A DNA stretch of 64,000 bases from Streptomyces humi (GCF_001005085.2 NZ_LBMU02000065.1:1-64000), one strand, 5' to 3'; counted from the first letter of the stretch, positions 8,956 to 17,863 are shown. Program-made: numbers and translations. The notes: generated by a model not told the origin, from the sequence alone.

Positions 8956-9400
8956 CGACCGGAAAGACACCCCCGACGCTCCCGCGACGCCCGCGGGCCC
9001 GTCCGACGGCCGGCCCGGCAGCGGTCTCGGCTGGCTCCTCGACGATCTCGTCGCCCGCACCGACCACGTCCGGCAGGCCGTGCTGCTCACCGCCGACGGG
9101 CTGCCGCTCAGCCACTCCGACGGCATGCGGCGGCGGGACATCGAGCACCTCGCGGCCGTCTGTTCCGGCTTCCACAGCCTCGCCCGCTCCGCCGGCGACC
9201 GCTTCGGGGTGGGGGAGGTGCGGCAGACCATGGTGATGCTGGACGACGCCTACCTCTTCGTGACCCCGGCCGGACACGGCAGCCGGCTCGCCGTCCTCAG
9301 CGACGTCCGCACCGACGTCGGCCAGCTGGCCCACGAGATGGCCCTGCTCGTCCGCCGGCTCGGCGGACACCTGGACGCGGCCACCCGCACGACCCCCTGA
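8945..9400 (+). CDS. cvnB: Roadblock/LC7-domain protein (CvnB type)
   Basis: A 151-residue soluble protein whose core (residues 25-145) is a roadblock/LC7 fold: LGWLLDDLVARTDHVRQAVLLTADG, the HLAAVCSGFHSLA helix and a final LAHEMALLVRRLGGHL helix. In other conservons CvnB associates with the sensor and the small GTPase, where roadblock proteins act as GTPase regulators. Its ATG overlaps the end of cvnA by 11 bp, so translation is coupled. Confidence 0.88.
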   Translation: MNSDDRKDTPDAPATPAGPSDGRPGSGLGWLLDDLVARTDHVRQAVLLTADGLPLSHSDGMRRRDIEHLAAVCSGFHSLARSAGDRFGVGEVRQTMVMLDDAYLFVTPAGHGSRLAVLSDVRTDVGQLAHEMALLVRRLGGHLDAATRTTP

Positions 9401-9407
9401 CATCGCG

Positions 9408-9812
9408 GTGAGCGACGAGCACTGGTACGAGGACGAGACCGGTTCGCTGGTCCGCCCCTACACCGTCACCCGGGGCCGCACCAAGCCCTCCGACCGGCAC
9501 ACCGTCGACCTGATGTCCCAGGTCACGGCCCTGGAACCGGGCACGGGCACGGATCCGGGCACCGGCCCGGACCGGCGCGAGGTCGAGCACGCCGGCGCCG
9601 CCCTGCTCGCCCTGGTGCGCTGCGGCGCCCGCCCGGTGGTCGAGCTCGCCGCGGACGCCGACCTGCCGCTCACCGTCGTCCGCGTGCTGCTCGGCGACCT
9701 GGCCGAGGCCGGCCTGGTCCGGATCGACGAGCCGCGCCGCGCGGAGCCGGCCGGTCCCGCCGCCGACCCCGCGCTGCTGGAGGAGATCGTGGCGCGCCTG
9801 CGGGAACTCTGA
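9408..9812 (+). CDS. cvnC: DUF742 protein (CvnC type)
   Basis: A 134-residue DUF742 protein with the family hallmarks LVRPYTVTRGRT near the start and the winged-helix-like LPLTVVRVLLGDLAEAGLV near the end. It starts with GTG seven bases after cvnB. In complete conservons this gene is followed at once by cvnD, encoding a Ras-like GTPase. Here the next 145 bp are non-coding and lead into an amidase gene, so the GTPase is absent from the locus. Confidence 0.88.
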   Translation: MSDEHWYEDETGSLVRPYTVTRGRTKPSDRHTVDLMSQVTALEPGTGTDPGTGPDRREVEHAGAALLALVRCGARPVVELAADADLPLTVVRVLLGDLAEAGLVRIDEPRRAEPAGPAADPALLEEIVARLREL

Positions 9813-9817
9813 CCGCG

Positions 9818-9915
9818 CGCAACGAATCGCCGCCCGGCCCCCGCATCACGCAACGAACCGCTCACCGGCGCGCAACGGCTCCTCCTTGTCCGGCCGGGGC
9901 CGCCGACCGTACGGT
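9818..9915 (+). promoter_or_regulatory. Promoter with three phased CGCAACG motifs before the davA-like gene
   Basis: CGCAACG begins at 9818, 9849 and 9871, spacings of 31 and 22 bp, close to three and two helical turns. The last copy ends just before a promoter: TTGTCC (9886-9891), 18-bp spacer, TACGGT (9910-9915). This places the repeats where an activator, or a repressor reading one face of the helix, would bind. The protein that binds is not known; an Lrp/AsnC or GntR regulator is possible. Confidence 0.5.
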
Positions 9916-9958
9916 CTAAACGGCCCCAGAACCCCCTCCGTACCGGTGAGGACCCCGC

Positions 9959-10747
9959 ATGCGCACCGCCCTGCTCCAGAGCTCCGGCCGCCCCGGCTCG
10001 ACCGTCGAGAACCTGAAGGTGCTCGACGAGGCCGCCGGCCGGGCCGCCGCCGCGGGCGCCGCGCTGCTCGTCGCTCCGGAGATGTTCCTGACCGGCTACG
10101 CGATCGGCGACGACATCGCCCGGCTCGCCGAGCCCGCCGACGGGGACAGCGCGGACACGGTCGCCGGGCTGGCCCACCGGCACGGTCTGGCGATCGTCTA
10201 CGGCTACCCGGAGCGCGACGGCGACCGCGTGCACAACTCCGCCCAGCTGGTCTCCGCCGACGGCACCCGGCTCGCGAACTACCGCAAGTCCCACCTGTTC
10301 GGCGGCTTCGAGGCGGACCACTTCACCCCGGGCGACCAGCCGGTCGTCCAGGCCGAGCTGAACGGCCTCACCGTCGGGATCATGATCTGCTACGACGTGG
10401 AGTTCCCGGAGCTCGTCCGCGCCCACGCCCTGGCCGGCACCGACGTGCTCCTCGTCCCGACGGCGAACATGCACCCGTTCCAGCTGGTCGCCGAATCCCT
10501 CGTCCCGGTCCGGGCCTGGGAGAACCAGATGTACGTCGCCTACGCCAACCGGGTCGGTCACGAAGGGGAGTTCGAGTTCTTCGGGCTCTCCACCCTGGCC
10601 GGCCCCGACGGAGTCGCCCGCGCCCGCGCCGGCCACGGCGAGGAACTCGTCGTCGCCGACGTCGACCCGGTCTTCCTCGCCGCCTCCCGCGCGGCGAACC
10701 CGTATCTGAAGGACCGCCGCCCCGGCCTCTACGGCTCCCTGGCCTGA
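9959..10747 (+). CDS. davA: Nitrilase-superfamily amidase, probable 5-aminovaleramidase (DavA-like)
   Basis: A 262-residue carbon-nitrogen hydrolase, the size expected for this class. The catalytic triad is visible as Glu41 (APEMFLTGY), Lys109 (YRKSHLF) and Cys143 (MICYDVEFPE). Its neighbour encodes a flavin monooxygenase that turns an amino acid into an amide, so the role inferred here is hydrolysis of that amide, 5-aminovaleramide to 5-aminovalerate if the substrate is lysine. The two genes are 63 bp apart on the same strand and probably share the promoter at 9886-9915. An arylacetamide, as in indole-acetic acid synthesis, is the main alternative substrate. Confidence 0.8.
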   Translation: MRTALLQSSGRPGSTVENLKVLDEAAGRAAAAGAALLVAPEMFLTGYAIGDDIARLAEPADGDSADTVAGLAHRHGLAIVYGYPERDGDRVHNSAQLVSADGTRLANYRKSHLFGGFEADHFTPGDQPVVQAELNGLTVGIMICYDVEFPELVRAHALAGTDVLLVPTANMHPFQLVAESLVPVRAWENQMYVAYANRVGHEGEFEFFGLSTLAGPDGVARARAGHGEELVVADVDPVFLAASRAANPYLKDRRPGLYGSLA

Positions 10748-10810
10748 CCTTCCGCCGCGTCGCCCCGCCCGCTCCCCACCTCACGCATGCCCGCAAGGAG
10801 TCCGTACCCC

Positions 10811-12508
10811 ATGACGTCCACCGTGCCCAACGCCGTCGAGCACGCGGCCGGGCAGCAGCCGCCGATCACCATGTTCGGCCCGGACTTTCCCTACGCCTAC
10901 GACGACTTCCTCGCCCACCCGGCGGGACTCGGGCAGATCCCGGCCACCGAGCACGGCACCGAGGTCGCGGTCGTCGGCGGCGGTCTGTCGGGGATCGTGG
11001 CGGCCTACGAACTGATGAAGATGGGCCTGAAGCCGGTCGTCTACGAGGCCGACGAGATCGGCGGCCGGCTGCGGACCGTCGGCTTCGAGGGCTGCGACCC
11101 CGAACTGACCGCGGAGATGGGCGCGATGCGCTTCCCGCCCTCCTCCACCGCCCTCCAGCACTACATCGACCTGGTGGGCCTGGAGACCCGGCCGTTCCCC
11201 AACCCCCTCGCGGAGGCGACCCCTTCGACCGTGGTCGACCTCAAGGGCGAGTCGCACTACGCCGAGACGATCGCCGACCTCCCGCAGGTCTACCGCGATG
11301 TCGCGGCCGCCTGGAACAAGTGCCTCGACGAGGGCGCCGACTTCTCCGACATGAACCGCGCGATGCGCGAGCGCGACGTGCCGCGGATCCGCGAGATTTG
11401 GTCGAAGCTCGTGGAGAAGCTCGACAACCAGACCTTCTACGGCTTCCTCTGCGAATCCGAGGCGTTCAGGTCCTTCCGGCACCGCGAGATCTTCGGCCAG
11501 GTGGGCTTCGGCACGGGCGGCTGGGACACCGACTTCCCCAACTCGATCCTGGAGATCCTGCGCGTCGTCTACACCGAGGCCGACGACCACCACCGCGGTA
11601 TCGTCGGCGGCTCCCAGCAGCTGCCGCTCAGGCTCTGGGAGCGTGAGCCGGAGAAGATCGTGCACTGGGCCCACGGGACGTCCCTGAAGTCCCTGCACGA
11701 GAACGGCGAGCCGCGGCCCGCCGTCACCCGGCTGCACCGCACCGGCGGCAACCGGATCACGGTGACCGACGCGAACGGCGACATCCGCACCTACCGGGCG
11801 GCGGTCTTCACCGCCCAGTCCTGGATGCTGCTCTCGAAGATCGCCTGCGACGACTCGCTCTTCCCGATCGACCACTGGACCGCGATCGAGCGCACCCACT
11901 ACATGGAGTCCTCGAAGCTGTTCGTGCCGGTCGACCGGCCGTTCTGGCTGGACAAGGACGAGCAGACCGGCCGTGACGTCATGTCGATGACCCTCACCGA
12001 CCGTATGACCCGCGGTACCTACCTCCTCGACGACGGCCCGGACAGGCCCGCCGTCATCTGCCTCTCCTACACCTGGTGCGACGACAGCCTGAAGTGGCTG
12101 CCGCTGTCCGCGCACGAGCGGATGGAGGTCATGCTGAAGTCGCTCGGCGAGATCTATCCCAAGGTCGACATCCGCAAGCACGTCATCGGTAACCCGGTGA
12201 CCGTCTCCTGGGAGAACGAGCCGTACTTCATGGGCGCGTTCAAGGCCAACCTGCCCGGCCACTACCGCTACCAGCGGCGCCTGTTCACGCACTTCGTGCA
12301 GGACCGGCTGCCCGCCGACAAGCGGGGCCTCTTCCTCGCCGGCGACGACATCTCCTGGACGGCCGGCTGGGCCGAGGGCGCCGTCCAGACCGCGCTGAAC
12401 GCGGTCTGGGGCGTCATGCACCACTTCGGTGGCGAGACCGACCCCACCAACCCCGGCCCCGGTGACGTCTACGACGAGATCGCCCCGGTCGAACTCCCCG
12501 AGGACTGA
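10811..12508 (+). CDS. davB: Flavin amine oxidase, probable L-lysine 2-monooxygenase (DavB-like)
   Basis: A 565-residue FAD enzyme that oxidatively decarboxylates an amino acid to the one-carbon-shorter amide. The N-terminal block ITMFGPDFPYAYDDFLAHP and the phrases GQVGFGTGGWDTDFPNS, MSMTLTDRMTRGTYL and FLAGDDISWTAGWAEGAVQ match, from memory, Pseudomonas lysine 2-monooxygenase along its whole length. The dinucleotide fold is VAVVGGGLSGIVAAYELMKMG. The ATG at 10811 has AAGGAG at 10795-10800. Tryptophan 2-monooxygenases are close relatives, so the substrate is inferred from the similarity and the 262-residue amidase neighbour. Actinomycetes are better known for lysine breakdown through cadaverine. 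Confidence 0.8.
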   Translation: MTSTVPNAVEHAAGQQPPITMFGPDFPYAYDDFLAHPAGLGQIPATEHGTEVAVVGGGLSGIVAAYELMKMGLKPVVYEADEIGGRLRTVGFEGCDPELTAEMGAMRFPPSSTALQHYIDLVGLETRPFPNPLAEATPSTVVDLKGESHYAETIADLPQVYRDVAAAWNKCLDEGADFSDMNRAMRERDVPRIREIWSKLVEKLDNQTFYGFLCESEAFRSFRHREIFGQVGFGTGGWDTDFPNSILEILRVVYTEADDHHRGIVGGSQQLPLRLWEREPEKIVHWAHGTSLKSLHENGEPRPAVTRLHRTGGNRITVTDANGDIRTYRAAVFTAQSWMLLSKIACDDSLFPIDHWTAIERTHYMESSKLFVPVDRPFWLDKDEQTGRDVMSMTLTDRMTRGTYLLDDGPDRPAVICLSYTWCDDSLKWLPLSAHERMEVMLKSLGEIYPKVDIRKHVIGNPVTVSWENEPYFMGAFKANLPGHYRYQRRLFTHFVQDRLPADKRGLFLAGDDISWTAGWAEGAVQTALNAVWGVMHHFGGETDPTNPGPGDVYDEIAPVELPED

Positions 12509-12538
12509 GCCGAAGACGCGGCCCACGGGACGCGTCCG

Positions 12539-13225
12539 TCAGCCGCGCAGCGGGGTGAGCAGCATCCTGCCCGCGAGCCCGACCGCCGCGTCCAGCCGTT
12601 CGGCGAACTCCTCGGCCAGGTCCTCGAACCGGCGCAGCGCCCACAGCGCCCGCGCCGCCGACCAGGTCGCGTCCCGGGCCCGCTCCAGACTCCAGGACCC
12701 GAGCAGATGGGTCAGCGGGTCGGCGATCTGGAGCAGGTCCGGGCCCGGCATCAGGTCCTCGCGGATCCGCTCCTCGAGCGACACCAGGAGGTCGCCCACC
12801 CGGTCGAACTCGTCCTCCAGGTCGGCCGGTTCGCAGCCGAGCGTGCGGCAGGCGTCGACCACGGCCAGCGCCAGGTCGTGGCCGATGTGCGCGTTGATGC
12901 CGGCCAGGGCGAACTGGAGCGGCCGTACCCCGGGGTGGCGGCGGAACTGGAACAGCGGCCGCCAGCAGGCCGGCGGACGGCGGCCGTCCGCCGCCGCGTC
13001 CACGGCCGCCAGGTACCGCTCCGCGAATCGCACGTCCAGCGTCGCGGCGGCTCTCGGGTCCCCGAACCGGCCCGCTTCCAGGCGCCGTTCGACCTCCTCC
13101 GTGACGGCGAGGTAGACCCGGTTGAAGACCGCGACACCGTCCCGCTCGGGCAGGTCCTCGTCCAGGGCGCGCATCCGGGAGACGACGGTGCCGACCGGAG
13201 CGGTGAGGTGTGCCAGCTGCGCCAT
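12539..13225 (-). CDS. DUF5995 family protein
   Basis: A 228-residue, mostly helical soluble protein with no signal peptide or membrane segment. The segment GVRPLQFALAGINAHIGHDLALAVVDAC carries a conserved-looking histidine pair and is, I believe, the core of the DUF5995 family, which has no established function. It converges with the davB-like gene 31 bp away, and its start lies about 85 bp from the end of the nucleobase permease gene on the same strand. Confidence 0.7.
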   Translation of the reverse strand: MAQLAHLTAPVGTVVSRMRALDEDLPERDGVAVFNRVYLAVTEEVERRLEAGRFGDPRAAATLDVRFAERYLAAVDAAADGRRPPACWRPLFQFRRHPGVRPLQFALAGINAHIGHDLALAVVDACRTLGCEPADLEDEFDRVGDLLVSLEERIREDLMPGPDLLQIADPLTHLLGSWSLERARDATWSAARALWALRRFEDLAEEFAERLDAAVGLAGRMLLTPLRG

Positions 13226-13310
13226 GGGGGAAGGGTGCCAGCCCCGGACCGGCGGTGGTGCCGACCGGCCCGGAGCTTCCCCGGAACGGGCGAACGCGGC
13301 CGTCGTACGG

Positions 13311-14690
13311 CTACGGCCGGGCGTCGTCGTAGGAACTGGTCCCCTCGTCGAGAAGGGGCGCCTGGCCCTTGAGGTGGGCGGGCGCGAAGGCGCGCAGGGT
13401 GTGGTAGCCGGTGATGACGACCAGCGTGCCCAGCGCGATACCGCTGAGGGAGAAGGTGTCGGTGAACTTCATGCTGACGTTGCCGACTCCGATGATGATG
13501 CCGGCGGCGGCCGGGACCAGGTTCAGCGGATTGCGCAGGTCGACCTTGGCGTGCAGCCAGATCTGGGCGCCGAGCAGGCCGATCATGCCGTACAGGATCA
13601 CCGTGATGCCGCCGAGGACCCCGCCCGGGACCGCGGCCACGATCGCGCCGAACTTGGGGCAGACGCCGAAGAGCAGCGCGAAGCCGGCGGCGGCCCAGTA
13701 GGCGGCGGTGGAGTAGACGCGGGTCGCGGCCATCACGCCGATGTTCTCGGAGTACGTGGTGTTGGGCGGGCCGCCCACGGCGGTGGACAGCATCGAGGCG
13801 ACGCCGTCGGCCGAGATGGCCGTGCCGAGCTTGTCGTCCAGCGGGTCACCGGTCATCTCGCCGACGGCCTTGACGTGTCCGGCGTTCTCCGCGACCAGGG
13901 CGATCACGACCGGGAGCGCGACCAGGATCGCGGACCACTGGAAGGACGGGCCGTGGAAGGACGGCAGCCCGATCCAGTCGGCCTTGCCGACACCGGACAG
14001 GTCGAGACGCCAGTGGTCGGTGACCTTGCCGCTCGGGCTCATCGAGTGGATCCTGCCGAAGATCCGGTCCAGGGCCCAGGAGAGGACGTACCCGAAGACC
14101 AGGCCCAGGAAGATCGCGACCCGTGACCAGAAACCACGCAGACAGACGACGGCCAGACCGGTGAACAGCATCACCAGCAGCGCCGTCCACTGGTCCTGCG
14201 GCCAGTAGGTGGCGGCGGTCACGGGCGCGAGGTTGAAGCCGATCAGCATCACGACCGCGCCGGTGACGATCGGCGGCATCGCGGCGTGGATGATCCGGGC
14301 GCCGAAGCGCTGGACGGCCAGTCCGATCAGGAAGAGCACGGCACCGACCACCAGGACCGCGCCGGTCACCGTGGCACTGGTGCCGCCCTGCGCCCGGATG
14401 ACCGCGGCCACGCCCACGAACGACAGCGAACAGCCCAGATAGCTGGGCACCCGGCCGCGTGTCGCCAGCAGGAAGATCACGGTCGCCACGCCGGACATCA
14501 TGATCGCGAGGTTGGGGTCGAGGCCCATCAGCACGGGGGCCACGAAGGAGGCGCCGAACATGGCCACCACGTGCTGGGCGCCGAGCCCGACCGTGCGGGG
14601 CCAGGAGAGCCGTTCGTCGGGGCGTACCACCGCTCCGGGCGCGGGGGTACGTCCGTCGCCGTGGAGTTTCCAGCGCACGCCGAGATCCAT
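13311..14690 (-). CDS. NCS2-family uracil/xanthine permease
   Basis: A 459-residue inner-membrane transporter with about 12 to 14 hydrophobic segments. It starts with GLGAQHVVAMFGASFVAPVLMGLDPNLAIM, the typical opening of uracil permeases (UraA/PyrP). NCS2 features GGPPNTTYSENIGVMAATRVYS and VAENAGHVKAVGEMTG carry the substrate-binding glutamate region. The ATG at 14690 is preferred to an upstream in-frame codon at 14765, because the longer form would add a charged stretch and run into the divergent promoter. Uracil is the likely substrate; a purine is possible. Confidence 0.87.
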   Translation of the reverse strand: MDLGVRWKLHGDGRTPAPGAVVRPDERLSWPRTVGLGAQHVVAMFGASFVAPVLMGLDPNLAIMMSGVATVIFLLATRGRVPSYLGCSLSFVGVAAVIRAQGGTSATVTGAVLVVGAVLFLIGLAVQRFGARIIHAAMPPIVTGAVVMLIGFNLAPVTAATYWPQDQWTALLVMLFTGLAVVCLRGFWSRVAIFLGLVFGYVLSWALDRIFGRIHSMSPSGKVTDHWRLDLSGVGKADWIGLPSFHGPSFQWSAILVALPVVIALVAENAGHVKAVGEMTGDPLDDKLGTAISADGVASMLSTAVGGPPNTTYSENIGVMAATRVYSTAAYWAAAGFALLFGVCPKFGAIVAAVPGGVLGGITVILYGMIGLLGAQIWLHAKVDLRNPLNLVPAAAGIIIGVGNVSMKFTDTFSLSGIALGTLVVITGYHTLRAFAPAHLKGQAPLLDEGTSSYDDARP

Positions 14691-14733
14691 GGTGGGGCTT
14701 CGCTTTCTTCGTACGTGAAGTCGGTCCGGACCA

Positions 14734-14791
14734 TTGTCAGGGCTACCTCGCGGTTCTACGCTCACACGGTCCTACTCATGAACTGTGTTCA
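14734..14791 (+). promoter_or_regulatory. Promoter and palindromic operator of the alginate-lyase-like gene
   Basis: TTGTCA (14734-14739), a 17-bp spacer and TACGCT (14757-14762) form a good vegetative promoter reading right. A palindrome TGAACtgtGTTCA at 14779-14791 lies just downstream of the expected start of transcription, the usual place for a repressor. The spacer between the permease and lyase genes is otherwise featureless. Confidence 0.5.
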
Positions 14792-14828
14792 CGTACCTGA
14801 TTGACCCTGTGTCCGATCGGAGTGCTCG

Positions 14829-16097
14829 ATGAGTGGAAGATCCCGCATGGCCGTCGTCCTGACGGCACTGGCGGCCGTCGGCGCCGTCCTCGTCCCCTCC
14901 GCCCACGCGACCGCGAGGGCGGCCAAGGCGCCGGACACCGCCGTCCTCGACGGCACCCGCCTCCAGCGCACCAGAGCGGAACTCGACCACGGCGACCCGC
15001 GACTGCGCCGCGCCGTCCGGGACCTGGCCGTCCGCGCCGACGCCTGGCTGGACCAGGGTCCCTGGACGGTGGTCGACAAACCGAAGCCCGCCCCCGGCGG
15101 CGACGTGCACGACTACCTCAGCCAGGCCCCCTACTGGTGGCCCACCACCACCCCCACCGCGGACAATCCCTGGGGCTGCCCCTACGTCCAGCGGGACGGT
15201 CAGCGCAATCCCGAGGTCGACAGCGGCACCGACCGCCAGGACGTGGAGAAGGTCTTCGACTCGGCCTACGACCTCTCCCTGGCGTGGTACTACACGGGCC
15301 GGCGGGCCTACGCCGAGAAGGCCGGGCAGGTGCTGCGCACCTGGTTCCTCGACCCGGCGACCCGGATGAACCCCGACCTGGACCACGCCCAGTTCATCCC
15401 GTGCAAGTACGACGGCCGGTCGATCGGCATCATCGACTTCTCCCAGTCGTACACCAGCGTGGTCGACGCGCTGGCGATCCTCGGCACCGGGGCACCCGGC
15501 TGGAGCGCCGCGGACCGGGCGGGCATGCGGAGCTGGAACACGGACTTCCGCGACTGGCTGGCGAACAGCTCCTTCGGGAAGGAGGAGGGCGCGACCGCCA
15601 ACAACCACGGCACCTTCTACGACATGCAGCTCGCCGCCCTCGCCTACGCGACCGGTGACCGGGCGCTGGCGAGGAGGACCGTGCTGGACGCGCGGGCGAA
15701 GCGGATCGCCGCGCAGATCGCGGCCGACGGCAGCCAGCCGCAGGAGCTGTCCCGCACCCGGAGCTGGCACTACTCGACCTTCGACCTGGTCGCCTACACC
15801 CGCCTCGCGGCGATCGGCCGGCACGTCGGGGTCGACCTGTGGGCCTACCGGGGTCCGGACGGACAGTCGCTGTCCGCGGCCGTGGACTACCTGCTCCCCG
15901 CCGCCACCGGGTCCGCCGCCTGGCCGCACCCGGAGCTGGAGTTCCACCGCTACGCGGCCACCGACGTCGTGCACGCGGCGGCCGACGCGGGCGACCGGGC
16001 GGCGCAGCGGGCGGTCCGGTACCTGGAGGCACCGCCCGGCGGCGACCTCTGGGCCCTGCGGCCCGCCGCCGAGCAGCTGGACTCCATCGCGGGCTGA
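14829..16097 (+). CDS. Secreted alginate-lyase-family protein
   Basis: A 422-residue exported protein. Residues 1-29 are a Sec signal peptide ending near PSAHATA. The mature protein is an alpha-barrel of the PL5/alginate-lyase type: HDYLSQAPYWWP, the substrate-groove motif TANNHGTFYDMQ and a later SRTRSWHYSTFDL with candidate catalytic His and Tyr. PL5 enzymes cut mannuronate polymers by beta-elimination, but many Streptomyces members have unknown substrates. The N-N-H-G motif suggests that it is active. It stands alone behind its own promoter and operator, consistent with induction by an environmental polysaccharide. Confidence 0.82.
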   Translation: MSGRSRMAVVLTALAAVGAVLVPSAHATARAAKAPDTAVLDGTRLQRTRAELDHGDPRLRRAVRDLAVRADAWLDQGPWTVVDKPKPAPGGDVHDYLSQAPYWWPTTTPTADNPWGCPYVQRDGQRNPEVDSGTDRQDVEKVFDSAYDLSLAWYYTGRRAYAEKAGQVLRTWFLDPATRMNPDLDHAQFIPCKYDGRSIGIIDFSQSYTSVVDALAILGTGAPGWSAADRAGMRSWNTDFRDWLANSSFGKEEGATANNHGTFYDMQLAALAYATGDRALARRTVLDARAKRIAAQIAADGSQPQELSRTRSWHYSTFDLVAYTRLAAIGRHVGVDLWAYRGPDGQSLSAAVDYLLPAATGSAAWPHPELEFHRYAATDVVHAAADAGDRAAQRAVRYLEAPPGGDLWALRPAAEQLDSIAG

Positions 16098-16183
16098 CCA
16101 GCCCCTTCCCGGCCGGGGCTCCTGAGCACCCGCTTAGGATGGAGTGTCCCCACCACTTCGTCCCGTGCTCAGGAGTCCCACCC

Positions 16184-16642
16184 GTGACCGCCGAAGCCCC
16201 CGCCGCCCCCGCCCTGTCCTACGGCCGGCTGATCCCCGTGACCGTTCACTTCGACGACCTGGACGCGCTCGGGCTGCTGCACAACGCCCGGTACCCGGTG
16301 ATGGTCGAGCGGGCCTGGGCCGAGCTCTGGCAGGAGCACGGCTTCGTCTTCGAGGGCGACTGGGCCGCGGCCGGGGACGCCTGCAACGCCGTCAAGGAAC
16401 TGCGGATCGGCTACGAGGCACCGGTCACCCGGCCCGGCACCTACGCCGTCCACCTCTGGCTCGAACGGCTCGGCACCACCGGCCTGACCTACGGCTTCCG
16501 GTTCTGTTCGGAGGACGGCGCGGTCACCTACGCGCAGGGCACCCGGGTCCTCGTCCGGCTGGACGCCGGCACGCTGCGCCCGGCCCCGTGGAGCGAGCGG
16601 TTCAGGGCCGCGGGTCGGGAACTGCTGCGGGTCGGGAACTGA
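16184..16642 (+). CDS. Hotdog-fold acyl-CoA thioesterase
   Basis: A 152-residue 4HBT-type thioesterase. The active-site helix region reads VHFDDLDALGLLHNARYPVMVERAW, with an aspartate and histidine-asparagine arranged as in 4-hydroxybenzoyl-CoA thioesterases. The GTG at 16184 has AGGAG at 16171-16175. The last 41 bp overlap the end of the MFS gene on the opposite strand, so the two transcripts collide. The physiological acyl-CoA is unknown. Confidence 0.82.
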   Translation: MTAEAPAAPALSYGRLIPVTVHFDDLDALGLLHNARYPVMVERAWAELWQEHGFVFEGDWAAAGDACNAVKELRIGYEAPVTRPGTYAVHLWLERLGTTGLTYGFRFCSEDGAVTYAQGTRVLVRLDAGTLRPAPWSERFRAAGRELLRVGN

Positions 16643-17816
16643 CCTCCGCCCGCACCCCGCGGTCCCCGGACCGCAGCACGCCGGCGAACGCGACCAGTCC
16701 GAAGGCCAGCGCCGTGACCAGGTCGAACGACACCACCAGGCTGGTCGCCTGGGCGACCCCGCCGATCAGGCTCGGGGCGACGAGACCCGAGGTGTAGGTG
16801 ATCGTCGCGACGCCCGCTATGGCCTGGCTGGGGTTCGGCCCCGCGTGTCCGGCCGCCGCGAAGCACAGCGGTACGACCACCGCGATGCCGAGACCCATGA
16901 GGGCGAAGCCCGTCATCGCCACCGCCGGATGCCCCGCGAGGACGATCAGCAGGCCGCCGAGCACGGCCAGCACCCCGCCGCCGCGCACGGTACGCACCGC
17001 GCCGTAACGGTTCACCACGGCGTCCCCGCTGATCCGGGCGATCGCCATGGTCAGCATGAACCCCGTGGTGGTGGCCGCCGCGAGCCCTGCCGAGGTCTCC
17101 ATCCGGTTCTTCAGGAACACCGCCGACCAGTCCAGGCTCGCCCCCTCCGCGAACACCGCGCAGAAGCCCACCGCTCCGATCAGCAACGCCGACCGCGGCG
17201 GCAGCGCGAACCGCGGCGGCGGCTCCTCGTCCGCCTCCGGCTTGAGATCCAGGACCCAGCCGGCGGCCAGGATCCCGAGCAGCGTCAGGGTGGCCGCGGC
17301 CAGCGCGAAGTGCAGTCGGGCGTCCGAGCCGAGGTGCGCGGCGAGGGTGCCGGCCGCCGAACCGATCAGGGCGCCCGCGCTCCACATGCCGTGCAGCCCC
17401 GACATGATCGACTTCCGCAGCCGCCGCTCCACCTCCACGCCGAGCGCGTTCATCGCGACGTCGGCCATGCCGGCGCTGGCCCCGTACACGAACATCGCCA
17501 GGCACAGCAGGTACATGTTCGTCGCGAGAGCGGGCAGCACCAGCGCCAGCGTCCACAGCGCGATGAGGCCGCGCATCGCGTTGCGACTGCCGAAGCGGTG
17601 GCTGATCCGGCCGGCCAGCGGCATCGAGCACGAGGCGCCGAACGCCCCGAACGCGAGCGCGAAGCCGAGCTGTCCCGCGCCCAGCGAGGCATGGTCCTGG
17701 ATCCACGGCACCCGGGTCGCGAACGAGCCGGTGACCGCACCGTGCACGGTGAACACGGCCGCGACGGCGTACCGCGCGCGCCTCACGTCGTGCTGCTCGT
17801 GGCTCACGTCTTCCAT
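16602..17816 (-). CDS. MFS transporter
   Basis: A 404-residue membrane protein with about 12 hydrophobic segments. The first loop motif is GRISHRFGSRNAMRG, the classic MFS cytoplasmic signature in variant form. It resembles the YbjJ/FucP-like class often paired with sugar regulators. The ATG at 17816 was preferred to the far upstream codon at 17918, since that extension would cross the palindrome at 17864-17886. It is divergent from the ROK regulator, which probably controls it. Substrate unknown, perhaps a sugar. Confidence 0.82.
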   Translation of the reverse strand: MEDVSHEQHDVRRARYAVAAVFTVHGAVTGSFATRVPWIQDHASLGAGQLGFALAFGAFGASCSMPLAGRISHRFGSRNAMRGLIALWTLALVLPALATNMYLLCLAMFVYGASAGMADVAMNALGVEVERRLRKSIMSGLHGMWSAGALIGSAAGTLAAHLGSDARLHFALAAATLTLLGILAAGWVLDLKPEADEEPPPRFALPPRSALLIGAVGFCAVFAEGASLDWSAVFLKNRMETSAGLAAATTTGFMLTMAIARISGDAVVNRYGAVRTVRGGGVLAVLGGLLIVLAGHPAVAMTGFALMGLGIAVVVPLCFAAAGHAGPNPSQAIAGVATITYTSGLVAPSLIGGVAQATSLVVSFDLVTALAFGLVAFAGVLRSGDRGVRAEVSSRPAAVPDPRP

Positions 17817-17863
17817 GGTCCTGCCCCTCCCCGGCCGGGTGCCGCCCCGCTGCCCGCCGTAAA

